Of a stretch of 64,000 nucleotides of DNA, positions 32,242 to 43,388 are shown piece after piece (position 1 is the first letter of the stretch; each line of letters starts with the position of its first letter). Both the position numbers and the translations under genes were made by a program. A model generated the notes under the pieces. The model did no database searches, was not told where the DNA came from, and was given only the letters and a program-made list of their open reading frames with translations. This DNA is from Pseudomonas tolaasii NCPPB 2192. GTDB lineage: Bacteria; Pseudomonadota; Gammaproteobacteria; Pseudomonadales; Pseudomonadaceae. The stretch lies in assembly GCF_002813445.1 (NCBI RefSeq), contig NZ_PHHD01000001.1:930001-994000 (forward strand). Reading direction: 5' to 3'.

Positions 32242-33189
32242 ATGAAAGGTTCACCCTCGTTGTTGTTGGCCGCCATGCTGAGTCTGCCAGTCCTGGCGCA
32301 CGCTGCAGAACCGGCACAATGTCAGACCGTCAATTTCTCCGACGTCGGCTGGACCGACATCACCGTCACCACCGCCACCACCAGCGAAATCCTCAAAGGC
32401 CTGGGCTACAAGCCGCGCACCACGATGATTTCCGTGCCGGTGACCTACAAGTCTCTGGCGGACGGCAAGAACATGGACATCTTCCTCGGCAACTGGATGC
32501 CGACCATGGAAAACGACATCAAGCAGTACCGTGATGCCGGCACCGTAGAAACCGTTCGCGCCAACCTTGAGAACGCCAAGTACACCCTGGCCGTGCCCGA
32601 GGAGCTGTACAACAAGGGCCTGAAAGACTTCGCCGACATCGTCAAATTCAAGGAAGAGCTGGGCGGCAAAATCTACGGTATCGAGCCGGGTAACGACGGC
32701 AACCGCACCATCCAGACCGTGATCGACAAGAACCAGTTTGGTTTGAAAGACGCGGGCTTCAAAGTCGTGGAATCCAGCGAAGCCGGGATGCTCTCGCAGG
32801 TGGAACGCGCCACCAAACGCGGCCAGGCCATCGTGTTCCTCGGCTGGGAACCGCACCCGATGAACACCCGCTTCAAGATGAAGTACCTGACCGGCGGTGA
32901 CGACTCGTTCGGCCCCAACTACGGCCAGGCCACCATCTACACCAACACCCGCAAGGGCTACACCCAGGAATGCAGCAACGTTGGCCAGTTGCTGAAAAAC
33001 CTGGTGTTCACGCTGAACATGGAAAGCACCCTGATGGGTAAAGTCCTGGACGACAAACAAAAACCCGACGTGGCCGCCAAGGCCTGGCTCAAGGCCAACC
33101 CGCAAGTGCTCGACACCTGGCTCGCCGGTGTCACCACCTATGACGGCAAACCAGGGATCGACGCCGTAAAAGCTTACCTCGCCAAGTAA
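32242..33189 (+). CDS. cbcX: Choline-binding periplasmic protein CbcX
   Basis: 315-residue OpuAC/ChoX-type binding protein with a signal peptide ending LAHAAEPAQC. It captures choline (and possibly betaine) for CbcWV. Aromatic-rich motifs (SDVGWTDITVTTATTSEILK, GNWMPTMENDI, VFLGWEPHPMNTRFKMKYL) form the quaternary-amine cage of this family. First gene of cbcXWV; shares clear homology with CaiX at 23390. Confidence 0.94.
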   Translation: MKGSPSLLLAAMLSLPVLAHAAEPAQCQTVNFSDVGWTDITVTTATTSEILKGLGYKPRTTMISVPVTYKSLADGKNMDIFLGNWMPTMENDIKQYRDAGTVETVRANLENAKYTLAVPEELYNKGLKDFADIVKFKEELGGKIYGIEPGNDGNRTIQTVIDKNQFGLKDAGFKVVESSEAGMLSQVERATKRGQAIVFLGWEPHPMNTRFKMKYLTGGDDSFGPNYGQATIYTNTRKGYTQECSNVGQLLKNLVFTLNMESTLMGKVLDDKQKPDVAAKAWLKANPQVLDTWLAGVTTYDGKPGIDAVKAYLAK

Positions 33190-33198
33190 CCCGCTGAC

Positions 33199-33222
33199 CC
33201 CGGGGCGGTGCGCTGCCCCGGG
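33199..33222 (+). terminator. Attenuator-like hairpin after cbcX
   Basis: CCCGGGGC (33199-33206) pairs with GCCCCGGG (33215-33222), followed by ATGTTTTCCCC. The T run is only four bases, so it probably stops part of the transcripts and keeps binding protein in excess over permease. Confidence 0.6.
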
Positions 33223-33256
33223 ATGTTTTCCCCTTCGCATGTGGACATTCACTACC

Positions 33257-34102
33257 ATGCTGACTGAACAGAAAATCCCACTGGGCCAGTACATCGCTGC
33301 CTTCGTTGAATGGTTGACCCAACACGGCGCCAACTACTTCGACGCAATCGCATCGACCCTGGAAACGATGATCCACGGCGTGACGTTTGCGCTGACCTGG
33401 TTCAATCCGCTGGCATTGATCGGTCTGATTGCGCTGCTGGCTCATTTCATTCAACGCAAATGGGGCCTAACGGTTTTTGTCATCGCCTCCTTCCTGCTGA
33501 TCCTGAACCTGGGGTACTGGCAGGAAACCATGGAAACCCTCGCGCAGGTGTTGTTCGCCACCCTGGTCTGCGTGGTCATCGGTGTGCCGCTGGGCATTGT
33601 TGCCGCGCACAAACCGCTGTTCTACACCATGATGCGGCCGGTGCTCGATCTGATGCAGACCGTACCGACCTTCGTCTACCTCATCCCTACCCTGACCCTC
33701 TTCGGGCTGGGTGTGGTGCCCGGCCTGATCTCCACGGTGGTGTTCGCGATTGCCGCACCGATCCGCCTGACCTACCTGGGTATCCGCGATGTACCGCAAG
33801 AGTTGATGGACGCCGGCAAGGCCTTTGGCTGCTCGCGCCGTCAGTTGCTCTCGCGTATTGAACTGCCCCACGCCATGCCGAGCATCGCCGCCGGCATTAC
33901 CCAATGCATCATGCTGTCGTTGTCGATGGTGGTGATCGCGGCTCTGGTGGGCGCCGACGGCCTCGGCAAGCCGGTGGTCAACGCGCTCAACACCGCCGAC
34001 ATCGCCCTGGGCTTTGAAGCCGGCCTGGCGATTGTGCTGCTGGCCATCATGCTCGACCGCATCTGCAAACAACCCGACGCCAAAGTAGGGGGTGATGCAT
34101 GA
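33257..34102 (+). CDS. cbcW: Choline/betaine/carnitine ABC permease CbcW
   Basis: 281 residues from MLTEQKIPLGQYIAAFVEWL, with six or so membrane helices and the binding-protein-dependent permease EAA-type loop DAGKAFGCSRRQLLSRIELPHAMPSI cut here as EAA-equivalent DAGKAFGC...IELPHA. An ATG six codons upstream (33239) is an alternative; neither has a strong ribosome site. Overlaps cbcV by 4 bp (ATGA). Confidence 0.92.
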   Translation: MLTEQKIPLGQYIAAFVEWLTQHGANYFDAIASTLETMIHGVTFALTWFNPLALIGLIALLAHFIQRKWGLTVFVIASFLLILNLGYWQETMETLAQVLFATLVCVVIGVPLGIVAAHKPLFYTMMRPVLDLMQTVPTFVYLIPTLTLFGLGVVPGLISTVVFAIAAPIRLTYLGIRDVPQELMDAGKAFGCSRRQLLSRIELPHAMPSIAAGITQCIMLSLSMVVIAALVGADGLGKPVVNALNTADIALGFEAGLAIVLLAIMLDRICKQPDAKVGGDA

Positions 34103-35277
34103 GCATTATCCGATTCGACAATGTCGATGTGATCTTCTCCAAAGACCCGCGCGAAGCCTTGAGGCTGCTGGACCAGGGGATGCACCGCAACGAGATCCTG
34201 AAAAAAACCGGGCAGATTGTCGGCGTGGAAAAAGCCAGCCTGGACATCGAGAAAGGCGAAATCTGCGTGCTGATGGGCCTGTCGGGCTCCGGCAAATCCA
34301 GCTTGTTGCGCTGCATCAACGGCCTCAACACCGTGAGCCGCGGCCAGCTGTTTGTGGAGCATGAAGGCCGCCAGATCGACATCGCCTCGTGCACCCCCGC
34401 CGAGCTGAAAATGATGCGCACCAAACGCATCGCCATGGTGTTCCAGAAGTTCGCCCTGATGCCCTGGCTGACGGTGCGCGAGAACATCAGCTTCGGTCTG
34501 GAAATGCAGGGCCGCCCGGAGAAGGAACGGCGCGCGCTGGTGGATGAAAAACTCGAGCTGGTGGGCCTGGCCCAATGGCGCAACAAGAAGCCGGACGAGC
34601 TGTCCGGCGGCATGCAGCAGCGCGTCGGCCTGGCACGCGCCCTGGCCATGGACGCCGATATTTTGCTGATGGACGAACCCTTCTCCGCCCTCGACCCGTT
34701 GATTCGCCAGGGCCTGCAGGATGAACTGCTGGAGCTGCAACGCAAGCTGAGCAAAACCATCGTGTTCGTGAGCCACGACCTGGATGAGGCGCTGAAACTC
34801 GGCAGCCGCATCGCAATCATGAAAGACGGCAAGATCATCCAGTACAGCGTGCCGGAAGAAATCGTGCTGAACCCGGCCGATGACTATGTGCGCACCTTCG
34901 TCGCCCACACCAACCCGCTGAACGTACTGTGCGGCCGCAGCCTGATGCGTACCCTGGACAACTGCAAGCGCATCAACGGTTCGGTGTGCCTGGACCCGGG
35001 CGGCGACTCGTGGCTGGACCTGGCCGAAGGCAACACCATCAAGGGTGCCCGCCAGAATGGCGCGGTGCTGAACCTGCAGAACTGGGCGCCGGGGCAAGCG
35101 GTGGAAGGCTTGGGCCGAGTGCCGACGCTGGTGGATTCGAATATCGGCATGCGCGATGCGTTGCAGATTCGGTATCACACGGGGAACAAGCTGGTGTTGC
35201 ATGACAACAACCAGGTGGTGGGGATTCTGGGGGATAGCGAGCTGTACCATGCCCTTTTAGGCAAGAACCTCGGCTAA
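34099..35277 (+). CDS. cbcV: Choline/betaine/carnitine ABC ATPase CbcV
   Basis: 392-residue ATPase of the OpuAA/ProV family. Walker A GLSGSGKSS (about 60-68), signature LSGGMQQRVGLARAL, Walker B ILLMDEPFSALDP, H-loop VFVSHDLDEALK. A C-terminal regulatory region of about 110 residues follows (CBS-like position). ATG overlaps the cbcW stop. Shared by the binding proteins CbcX and CaiX. Confidence 0.94.
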   Translation: MSIIRFDNVDVIFSKDPREALRLLDQGMHRNEILKKTGQIVGVEKASLDIEKGEICVLMGLSGSGKSSLLRCINGLNTVSRGQLFVEHEGRQIDIASCTPAELKMMRTKRIAMVFQKFALMPWLTVRENISFGLEMQGRPEKERRALVDEKLELVGLAQWRNKKPDELSGGMQQRVGLARALAMDADILLMDEPFSALDPLIRQGLQDELLELQRKLSKTIVFVSHDLDEALKLGSRIAIMKDGKIIQYSVPEEIVLNPADDYVRTFVAHTNPLNVLCGRSLMRTLDNCKRINGSVCLDPGGDSWLDLAEGNTIKGARQNGAVLNLQNWAPGQAVEGLGRVPTLVDSNIGMRDALQIRYHTGNKLVLHDNNQVVGILGDSELYHALLGKNLG

Positions 35278-35300
35278 TCAACTGAAGGAACTGGATCAAT

Positions 35301-35370
35301 GTGGGAGCTGGCTTGCCTGCGATAGCTTTAGTGAATTCACAAAAGCTATCGCAGGCAAGCCAGCTCCCAC
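35301..35370. repeat. REPIN, GTGGGAGC family
   Basis: GTGGGAGCTGGCTTGCCTGC with perfect inverted copy, in the gap between the convergent cbcV and betT 3' ends. Confidence 0.9.
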
Positions 35371-35431
35371 AGTTGACCGCACTCCAATCAGGAAACAGCG
35401 GCGCCAGTGAGGGCACCGCCAGGCTCAACCA

Positions 35432-37423
35432 TCAGCTATAGACACGGCCAAGGAGCTGCCGATGGCTTTCAAACTGATCGAGCACGTCCCGGGTGATTTG
35501 CTCCTGGGTAAAGCCCATCAGGTCATATTCCTGAGGCCCGTTGTGCAGGTACACCTCGGCACGGTAATAACGGGTGCGCTCTTCTTCAGGCACGTCGCTC
35601 GGCGCCGACGAGTAAGCATCCAGACTCACTTCATAGACAAACGGGTTGCCCTCGGACATCTCGATCCGCACGCCAATGCAGCGCTTGGACTTACCGAGCA
35701 AGGTCTGCACTTCCAGCCCCTGATCACGCAACGCGGTCGCCGCCTCCTCCAGCGCCGGCGTCACGTGTTTGTCCATAAAGCGTTGTACCGTGCCCTGGCT
35801 CGGTTGCAGGTCCAGGGCAGTCAAACGCTCGCTGAAACCCCGACGGCCACGCTCGGCCAATTGCGCTTGCTCTTGTTCGATGGCCACGTCCTGGCGCATC
35901 GCCTTGTGCAAACCGAACATAAAGAACACCAGCACCACCGAGAACGGCAGCCCCGCCAACACCACCATGGTTTGCATGGCTTCGAAGTTGCCGGCAAACA
36001 GCAGGCCGATGGTCACCAGCGTGATCACCACCGACCAGAAGATCCGCAGCCAGTGCGGCGCGTCTTCATCCACGTTACCGCCTTTGCAGGACAGGTTGGC
36101 CATCATCACCGCGCCGGAATCCGCCGGGGTCAGGAACAGCACGAAGCCCACGAAGATCGACACACCAATCACGACTTTCGACGCCGGGTAATGCTCAAGC
36201 AACTGGTAGATGGCCATGGACGGCTGTTCCAGTGCGGTCTTGCCCAGCTCCACGGCGCCGTGGTTCAGCACCAGGTCCAGCGCCGAGTTGCCGAAGATCG
36301 ACAGCCACGCCAGGGTAAAGCCCAGCGGAATCAGCAATACGCCGGCCACCAGTTCACGCACCGTGCGGCCACGGGAAATACGCGCGATGAACATGCCCAC
36401 GAATGGTGCCCAGGAAATCCACCACGCCCAGTAGAACAGGGTCCACAGGCCCATCCAGCGCTCGGTCTTGTCGGCGTCGCCTTCGTACACATACAGGTCG
36501 AAGGTTTTCAGCACGATGCCGTTCATGTAGTCGCCGATGTTCTGCACGAAGCCGTTAAGCAAGTGCAGGGTCGGGCCGAACAGCAGCACAAAGATCAGCA
36601 AACCGCTGAACAGCACGATATTGAGGTTGGACAGGCGACGAATGCCGTTCTCCACACCCGACACGGCGGCGATGGTCGCCACGGTGCTCATCACGATGAT
36701 CACGATCAGCAGGTTGGTGTTGCTGTGCTGCATGCCGAACAGGTTTTCAAGGCCCGACGACACCTGCATCGAACCGATCCCCAGGTTCGTCACCAGGCCC
36801 AGCAGCGTCACGAACATGCCGAAACCGTCCACCGCATGGCCGGCCGCACCTTTCACCCAACGCTCGCCCACCAACGGGTACAGTGCCGAACGCAAGGCCA
36901 GCGGCTGGTTGTGACGGTAGGCAAAGTACGCCACGGCCAGGCCGACCAGCGCGTAAATCGCCCAGCCATGCAGACCCCAGTGCAGGAACGTCAGTTGCAA
37001 CGCCTGGCGTGCGGCGCCATTGCTGGCGGCTACGCCTTCGGGCGGGTTGAAGTAGTGGTCCAGAGGCTCGGAGGCACCGAAGTACAGCAAAGAGATGCCG
37101 ATGCCGGACGAGAACAGCATGCCGGCCCAGGCGCCGTAGCTGAAGTCCGGGGTGTCGTCCTTGCTGCCCAGTTTCAACTTGCCGTAGGACGAAAACGCCA
37201 GGCCGACCACAAACACCAGATAAGCGGCGATGACCACCATGTAGTACCAGCCAAAGCTTTTCGACAGCCAGGCCTGTGCTACGCCAAGCATGCGCCCGGC
37301 CTCCTGCGGGGCGATGATCAGAATGGCGGTCAACAACAGAATGAGCGCGGTGGAGGTGTAGAACACCCAACCGTTGACCCGAACCTTTTCCGGCGGGGTC
37401 TTTATAAGAGAGGCAGAACTCAT
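35432..37423 (-). CDS. betT: BCCT-family choline/betaine transporter BetT
   Basis: Proton- or sodium-coupled choline importer, 663 residues from MSSASLIKTPPEKVRVNGWV (CGGAG 10 nt upstream). Twelve membrane helices; the BCCT signature WTLFYWAWWISWAPFVGMFIARISRG lies in helix 8 (tryptophan-rich, split here as WTLFYWAWWISWAPF and VGMFIARISRG). A 150-residue cytoplasmic C-terminal tail follows, typical of osmosensing BetT. Divergent from betI across the BetI operator. Confidence 0.93.
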   Translation of the reverse strand: MSSASLIKTPPEKVRVNGWVFYTSTALILLLTAILIIAPQEAGRMLGVAQAWLSKSFGWYYMVVIAAYLVFVVGLAFSSYGKLKLGSKDDTPDFSYGAWAGMLFSSGIGISLLYFGASEPLDHYFNPPEGVAASNGAARQALQLTFLHWGLHGWAIYALVGLAVAYFAYRHNQPLALRSALYPLVGERWVKGAAGHAVDGFGMFVTLLGLVTNLGIGSMQVSSGLENLFGMQHSNTNLLIVIIVMSTVATIAAVSGVENGIRRLSNLNIVLFSGLLIFVLLFGPTLHLLNGFVQNIGDYMNGIVLKTFDLYVYEGDADKTERWMGLWTLFYWAWWISWAPFVGMFIARISRGRTVRELVAGVLLIPLGFTLAWLSIFGNSALDLVLNHGAVELGKTALEQPSMAIYQLLEHYPASKVVIGVSIFVGFVLFLTPADSGAVMMANLSCKGGNVDEDAPHWLRIFWSVVITLVTIGLLFAGNFEAMQTMVVLAGLPFSVVLVFFMFGLHKAMRQDVAIEQEQAQLAERGRRGFSERLTALDLQPSQGTVQRFMDKHVTPALEEAATALRDQGLEVQTLLGKSKRCIGVRIEMSEGNPFVYEVSLDAYSSAPSDVPEEERTRYYRAEVYLHNGPQEYDLMGFTQEQITRDVLDQFESHRQLLGRVYS

Positions 37424-37757
37424 GGCGCAGATGCTCCGGGCAGTGCGAGAGAGAAACACAAGGCAACGGTTATCCCGGGACATCGATTTTTCGGCAGTCG
37501 ACGGACGGGTGTTATAAAGACACCCCGAAAATTCTCGAACCCCGCCGAGGCGGTGGCCAGGCCCTGATACGGCCTGTTTCAAGGGTTTTTGCAGGTGTCA
37601 CAGGACGCTGCTCTCAGGTAGGAAATATCTGTAGGCAGCGACCATTTGTCGCAGATCTTATTCTTTGTTGATTGAACGTTCAATCAAAACAAAATAGACT
37701 GGCCATCAAGCCGACGGACGTTTATCGCCCATCGGCAGGCCTAAGGAGAGGTGCTAC
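37424..37757. promoter_or_regulatory. betT-betI divergent control region
   Basis: 334 bp without a gene, holding both promoters and the BetI operator. Apart from that palindrome I see no further clear element. Confidence 0.6.
37668..37687. promoter_or_regulatory. betI: BetI operator
   Basis: TTGATTGAACGTTCAATCAA is a perfect 20-bp palindrome midway between betT and betI. Its core TTGAACGTTCAA closely matches the E. coli BetI box (TTGAACGTCCAA). BetI bound here would repress bet genes until choline is present. Confidence 0.85.
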
Positions 37758-38351
37758 ATGCCCAAGGTCGGTATGCAACCCATACGCCGCCAGCAGTTGA
37801 TCGAAGCCACCTTGACGGCCATCGATCAGGTCGGAATGGGGGATGCCAGCATTGCGCTGATCGCCCGTTTGGCCGGCGTTTCGAACGGCATCATCAGTCA
37901 CTACTTTCAGGACAAGAACGGCCTGATTGCCGCGACGATGCGGTACCTGATGAATGTGCTGATCGAGAACGTCCACGAACGCAGGCTTGCGCTTACGGAT
38001 GACAGCCCCCGTGCTCACCTGCAGGTGATCATCGGCGGCAACTTTGACGCGAGCCAGGTCAACGGCCCGGCAATGAAAACCTGGCTGGCCTTCTGGGCCA
38101 CCAGCATGCACCACCCGTCTTTGCACAGGTTGCAGCGGATCAACGATCACCGTCTGTATTCCAACCTGTGCTGCCAGTTCCGCCGTGTGCTGCCGCTGGA
38201 AGATGCACGCAGCGCAGCCCGGGGCCTGGCGGCTTTGATCGACGGTTTGTGGTTGCGCGGCGCCCTGTCGGGAGACGCTTTCGACACGGAGCAGGCGCAA
38301 CGCATCGCTTACGAATACATGGATTTCCAATTGGCCAAGCAGGTGAGTTAG
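37758..38351 (+). CDS. betI: Choline-sensing TetR repressor BetI
   Basis: 197 residues, family-typical start MPKVGMQPIRRQQLIEATLT and helix-turn-helix SIALIARLAGVSNGIISHYF at about 33-52. C-terminal ligand domain as in BetI of E. coli. First gene of betIBA; AGGAG lies 8 nt before the ATG. Confidence 0.95.
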   Translation: MPKVGMQPIRRQQLIEATLTAIDQVGMGDASIALIARLAGVSNGIISHYFQDKNGLIAATMRYLMNVLIENVHERRLALTDDSPRAHLQVIIGGNFDASQVNGPAMKTWLAFWATSMHHPSLHRLQRINDHRLYSNLCCQFRRVLPLEDARSAARGLAALIDGLWLRGALSGDAFDTEQAQRIAYEYMDFQLAKQVS

Positions 38352-38462
38352 AGCACACATAACCGCTCAACCCCTGAACTGCTGTCGCTGAGTGTTGCCA
38401 GACCCTTATGGCTCCATTTTTCGGCGGTTAACGCCAACCACTTATGCACTTGCGAGGACTTT

Positions 38463-39935
<1,473 letters not shown>

Positions 39936-39965
39936 AACCCGAGCCTTGTGTTGCCTGTGAGTGCC

Positions 39966-40033
39966 CTATCGCAGGCAAGCCAGCTCCCACATTTGGAATG
40001 CATTTCCCTGTGGGAGCCGGGCTTGCCCACGAT
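39966..40033. repeat. Mosaic REP pair, GTGGGAGC family, tail-to-tail order
   Basis: Left arm ATCGCAGGCAAGCCAGCTCC, right arm GTGGGAGCCGGGCTTGCCCA: the two arms belong to different subtypes. It lies within the betB-betA gap. Confidence 0.85.
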
Positions 40034-40071
40034 GAGGCCCGACCTGACTATCTCAAAAGAGGGTGCATCTC

Positions 40072-41766
40072 ATGTCCCAAGAATACGATTACATCATTGT
40101 GGGTGCCGGCTCCGCCGGTAACACCCTGGCGACCCGTCTGACCGAAGACGAAGGCGTTACCGTCCTGCTGCTGGAAGCCGGCGGCCCGGACTACCGTTTC
40201 GACTTCCGCACGCAAATGCCAGCCGCCCTGGCCTTCCCGCTGCAAGGCCGCCGCTACAACTGGGCCTACGAAACCGACCCCGAGCCACACATGGACGGCC
40301 GCCGGATGGAATGCGGTCGCGGCAAAGGCCTGGGCGGTTCTTCGCTGATCAACGGTATGTGCTACATCCGTGGCAACGCCATGGACTACGACAACTGGGC
40401 CAAACTGCCAGGCCTGGAAAACTGGACCTACCTGGACTGCCTGCCGTATTTCCGCAAGGCCGAAACGCGGGACATCGGCCCGAACGACTACCACGGTGGC
40501 GAAGGCCCGGTCAGCGTGACCACGCCCAAGCCTGGCAACAACCCGCTGTTCCACGCCATGGTTGAAGCCGGCGTACAGGCCGGCTACCCGCGCACCGACG
40601 ACCTGAACGGCTACCAGCAAGAGGGCTTCGGCCCGATGGACCGTACCGTCACGCCCAAAGGCCGCCGCGCCAGCACCGCGCGTGGCTATCTGGACACGGC
40701 TAAAAAACGCTCCACGCTGACCATCGTCACCCACGCCCTGACCGACAAGGTACTGTTCGAAGGCAAACGTGCCGTGGGCGTGCGTTACTTGATCGGCGCT
40801 GCCGAAGAGCGCGTTGAAGCCCGTGCGCGCAAAGAAGTGCTGGTGTGCAGCGGCGCAATCGCGTCCCCGCAACTGCTGCAACGCTCCGGCGTGGGCCCGG
40901 CCAAACTGCTGGAAAGCCTCGACATCCCGGTGGTCCACGACCTGCCCGGCGTCGGCGAAAACCTGCAGGACCACCTTGAGCTGTACCTGCAATACGCCTG
41001 CACCCAGCCCGTGTCGCTGTACCCGTCGCTGCTCTGGTACAACCAGCCGGCCATCGGTGCCGAATGGCTGTTCAACGGCACCGGCATCGGCGCCAGCAAC
41101 CAGTTCGAAGCGGGCGGTTTTATCCGCACCCGTGAAGAATTCGATTGGCCGAACATCCAGTACCACTTCCTGCCGGTGGCGATTAACTACAACGGCAGCA
41201 ACGGTGTGAAAGAGCACGGTTTCCAGGCGCACATGGGTTCCATGCGTTCGCCGAGCCGTGGTCGCGTGCAGTTGAAGTCGAAGAACCCGCGGGACTACCC
41301 GAGCATTCTTTTCAACTACATGGCCACCGAGCAGGACTGGCAGGAATTCCGCGACGGCATCCGCCTGACCCGTGAAATCATGCAGCAGCCGGCGCTGGAC
41401 CAGTACCGTGGCCGCGAAATCAGCCCGGGCATCGACGTGCAAACCGATGAACAGTTGGACAAGTTCATCCGCGAGCACGCCGAAACCGCGTTCCACCCTT
41501 CGTGCTCGTGCAAGATGGGCACCGACGACATGGCGGTGGTGGACGGCGAAGGCCGCGTGCATGGCATGCAGGGCTTGCGTGTGGTGGATGCGTCGATCAT
41601 GCCGATCATCACCACCGGCAACCTGAACGCACCGACGATCATGATCGCCGAGAAAATCGCCGACAAGATCCGTGGCCGCCAGCCGCTGCCACGCAGTACT
41701 GCCGACTACTACGTAGCCGGCGACGCGCCGGTGCGTGGCAAGCCGTTGCGTGAAATCGCGCAGTAA
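40072..41766 (+). CDS. betA: Choline dehydrogenase
   Basis: Membrane-associated GMC flavoprotein that oxidises choline to betaine aldehyde. 564 residues from MSQEYDYIIVGAGSAGNTLA (GAGGG 8 nt upstream); a GTG three codons earlier is a weaker option. FAD motif GAGSAGN at 11-17; GMC signatures GKGLGGSSLINGMCYIR and GAIASPQLLQRSGVGP; catalytic His in AFHPSCSCKMG. Ends betIBA. Confidence 0.96.
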   Translation: MSQEYDYIIVGAGSAGNTLATRLTEDEGVTVLLLEAGGPDYRFDFRTQMPAALAFPLQGRRYNWAYETDPEPHMDGRRMECGRGKGLGGSSLINGMCYIRGNAMDYDNWAKLPGLENWTYLDCLPYFRKAETRDIGPNDYHGGEGPVSVTTPKPGNNPLFHAMVEAGVQAGYPRTDDLNGYQQEGFGPMDRTVTPKGRRASTARGYLDTAKKRSTLTIVTHALTDKVLFEGKRAVGVRYLIGAAEERVEARARKEVLVCSGAIASPQLLQRSGVGPAKLLESLDIPVVHDLPGVGENLQDHLELYLQYACTQPVSLYPSLLWYNQPAIGAEWLFNGTGIGASNQFEAGGFIRTREEFDWPNIQYHFLPVAINYNGSNGVKEHGFQAHMGSMRSPSRGRVQLKSKNPRDYPSILFNYMATEQDWQEFRDGIRLTREIMQQPALDQYRGREISPGIDVQTDEQLDKFIREHAETAFHPSCSCKMGTDDMAVVDGEGRVHGMQGLRVVDASIMPIITTGNLNAPTIMIAEKIADKIRGRQPLPRSTADYYVAGDAPVRGKPLREIAQ

Positions 41767-41787
41767 CTGAAACACCGCGGTGCCTGG

Positions 41788-41859
41788 ATCGCAGGCAAGC
41801 CAGCTCCCACAGTTGATGTGTGAACACCTTCAACATGTGGGAGCGGGCTTGCCCGCGAT
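41788..41859. repeat. Mosaic REP pair, GTGGGAGC family, tail-to-tail order
   Basis: Left arm of the CAGGCAAGCCAGC subtype, right arm GTGGGAGCGGGCTTGCCCGC of the other subtype, between betA and the tldD-like gene. Confidence 0.85.
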
Positions 41860-41945
41860 GAGGCCCGACCCGCCAATGCAAAACCCCTCCTTGTTCAGCT
41901 ACTCTGTCTGCCTGCCCGCACCGAGCCGCCCACAAGGAAGGCCCC

Positions 41946-43388
41946 ATGTTCGACAAACACGCCACACTCAAACAGCACTTCAGCGCCCTGCGCACCCGTG
42001 CCGAATTCTTTTCCCTGCGTTATGTGCGCGAATCCGGCCAGTACCTGTCGGTGCGCAAAAACGTCGCCGAACCACCGCACCTGAACCACGATGAAGGCGC
42101 CATGCTCACCGTGCGCCTCAATGGCGTGGAAGCCTATGCCGCCACCAACGACATTTCCCTGGCCGGCCTGCAAGCCGCTCTCGAACGTGCCGAAGCGCAG
42201 GCCCGGCTGATCAAGCCTCACGCGCTGCTCGACCTGCAAACGCAGCACGTATCCGGCGACGTCGCCGACTACCTGTCGCCCGACCTCGACCAACCCTTCC
42301 CGTCCCTGAGCGACTGCTACCAATTGCTCGGCAGCGAGTCCGCCGCCGTGCCCAAGGACGAGCGCCTGGTGAGCTGGGAAGTCAGCCTGGGCCTGACCCA
42401 CGTCGAACAGATCTACCTCAACAACGCCGGCGCCGAATTGCGTCAGGCCCAGCGTTTCGTGTTCCCCGGCGTCAACGTCACCGCGTACGACGGCAATGAC
42501 AGCCAGACCCGCACCCTGGGCGGCAGCAACTTCGGCCAGCAAGGCGGCTTTGACGTGATCAACCGCTTCGGCCTGATCGGTGCCGCGCCGCGCATCGCCG
42601 ATGAAGCCCTGCAACTGCTGCTCGCGCCGAACACCCCCAACGGCCCGCGCGACCTGCTGCTGATGCCTGACCAGATGATCCTGCAGATCCACGAATCCAT
42701 CGGTCACCCGCTGGAGCTGGACCGCATTCTCGGTGACGAGCGCAATTACGCCGGTACCAGCTTTGTGAAAGCCAGCGACTTCGGCCACCTGCAATACGGC
42801 TCGCCTTTGCTCAACGTGACCTTCGACCCGGACATTCCGGAACAACTCGCCAGCTATGGCCATGACGACGAAGGCACCCCGGCGAGCAAGCAATTCCTGA
42901 TCCGCGAAGGGCTGCTGCTCAAGCCGCTGGGCGGTGCGCTGTCGCAATTCCGTTCGGGCATGAGCGGCGTGGCCAACAGCCGCGCCTGCAGCTGGAACCG
43001 CCCGCCGATCGACCGCATGGCCAACCTGAATATCGAAGCCGGCGACAAGAGCCTGCCGCAACTGATTGGCGGCATCGAAAACGGCATTCTGATGTCCACC
43101 AACCGGTCGTGGTCCATCGACGATGCGCGCAACAAATTCCAGTTCGGCTGCGAATGGGGTCAGTTGATCGAAAACGGCGAGCTCAAGGGCGTGGTGAAAA
43201 ACCCCAACTACCGGGCGATTTCCGCGCAGTTCTGGCGCAACCTCAGCGCGGTCGGTGACGCCAGCACCTTCAAGGTGCTGGGCACGCCGAACTGCGGCAA
43301 GGGTGAGCCGAACCAGGTGATCCGCGTGGGCCATGCCTCGCCCGCCTGTGTGTTCAGCCATGTCGACGTATTTGGGGGAGAGGCCTGA
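41946..43388 (+). CDS. TldD-like metalloprotease subunit
   Basis: 480 residues. The TldD zinc motif is present as His249-Glu250-x3-His254 (IHESIGHPLELD; canonical HEAVGHGLEGD), with the later GVANSRAC cysteine region. TldD pairs with PmbA/TldE to process peptides. The next gene overlaps by one base and encodes the partner. As the zinc motif varies from standard tldD, this is probably a paralogue, not the housekeeping copy. Confidence 0.88.
   Translation: MFDKHATLKQHFSALRTRAEFFSLRYVRESGQYLSVRKNVAEPPHLNHDEGAMLTVRLNGVEAYAATNDISLAGLQAALERAEAQARLIKPHALLDLQTQHVSGDVADYLSPDLDQPFPSLSDCYQLLGSESAAVPKDERLVSWEVSLGLTHVEQIYLNNAGAELRQAQRFVFPGVNVTAYDGNDSQTRTLGGSNFGQQGGFDVINRFGLIGAAPRIADEALQLLLAPNTPNGPRDLLLMPDQMILQIHESIGHPLELDRILGDERNYAGTSFVKASDFGHLQYGSPLLNVTFDPDIPEQLASYGHDDEGTPASKQFLIREGLLLKPLGGALSQFRSGMSGVANSRACSWNRPPIDRMANLNIEAGDKSLPQLIGGIENGILMSTNRSWSIDDARNKFQFGCEWGQLIENGELKGVVKNPNYRAISAQFWRNLSAVGDASTFKVLGTPNCGKGEPNQVIRVGHASPACVFSHVDVFGGEA

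Noticed and set aside
35462..37567. A 701-codon open frame antisense to betT
   Set aside because: Same artefact: His/Gln/Arg-rich, no motif, and fully covered by betT on the other strand.
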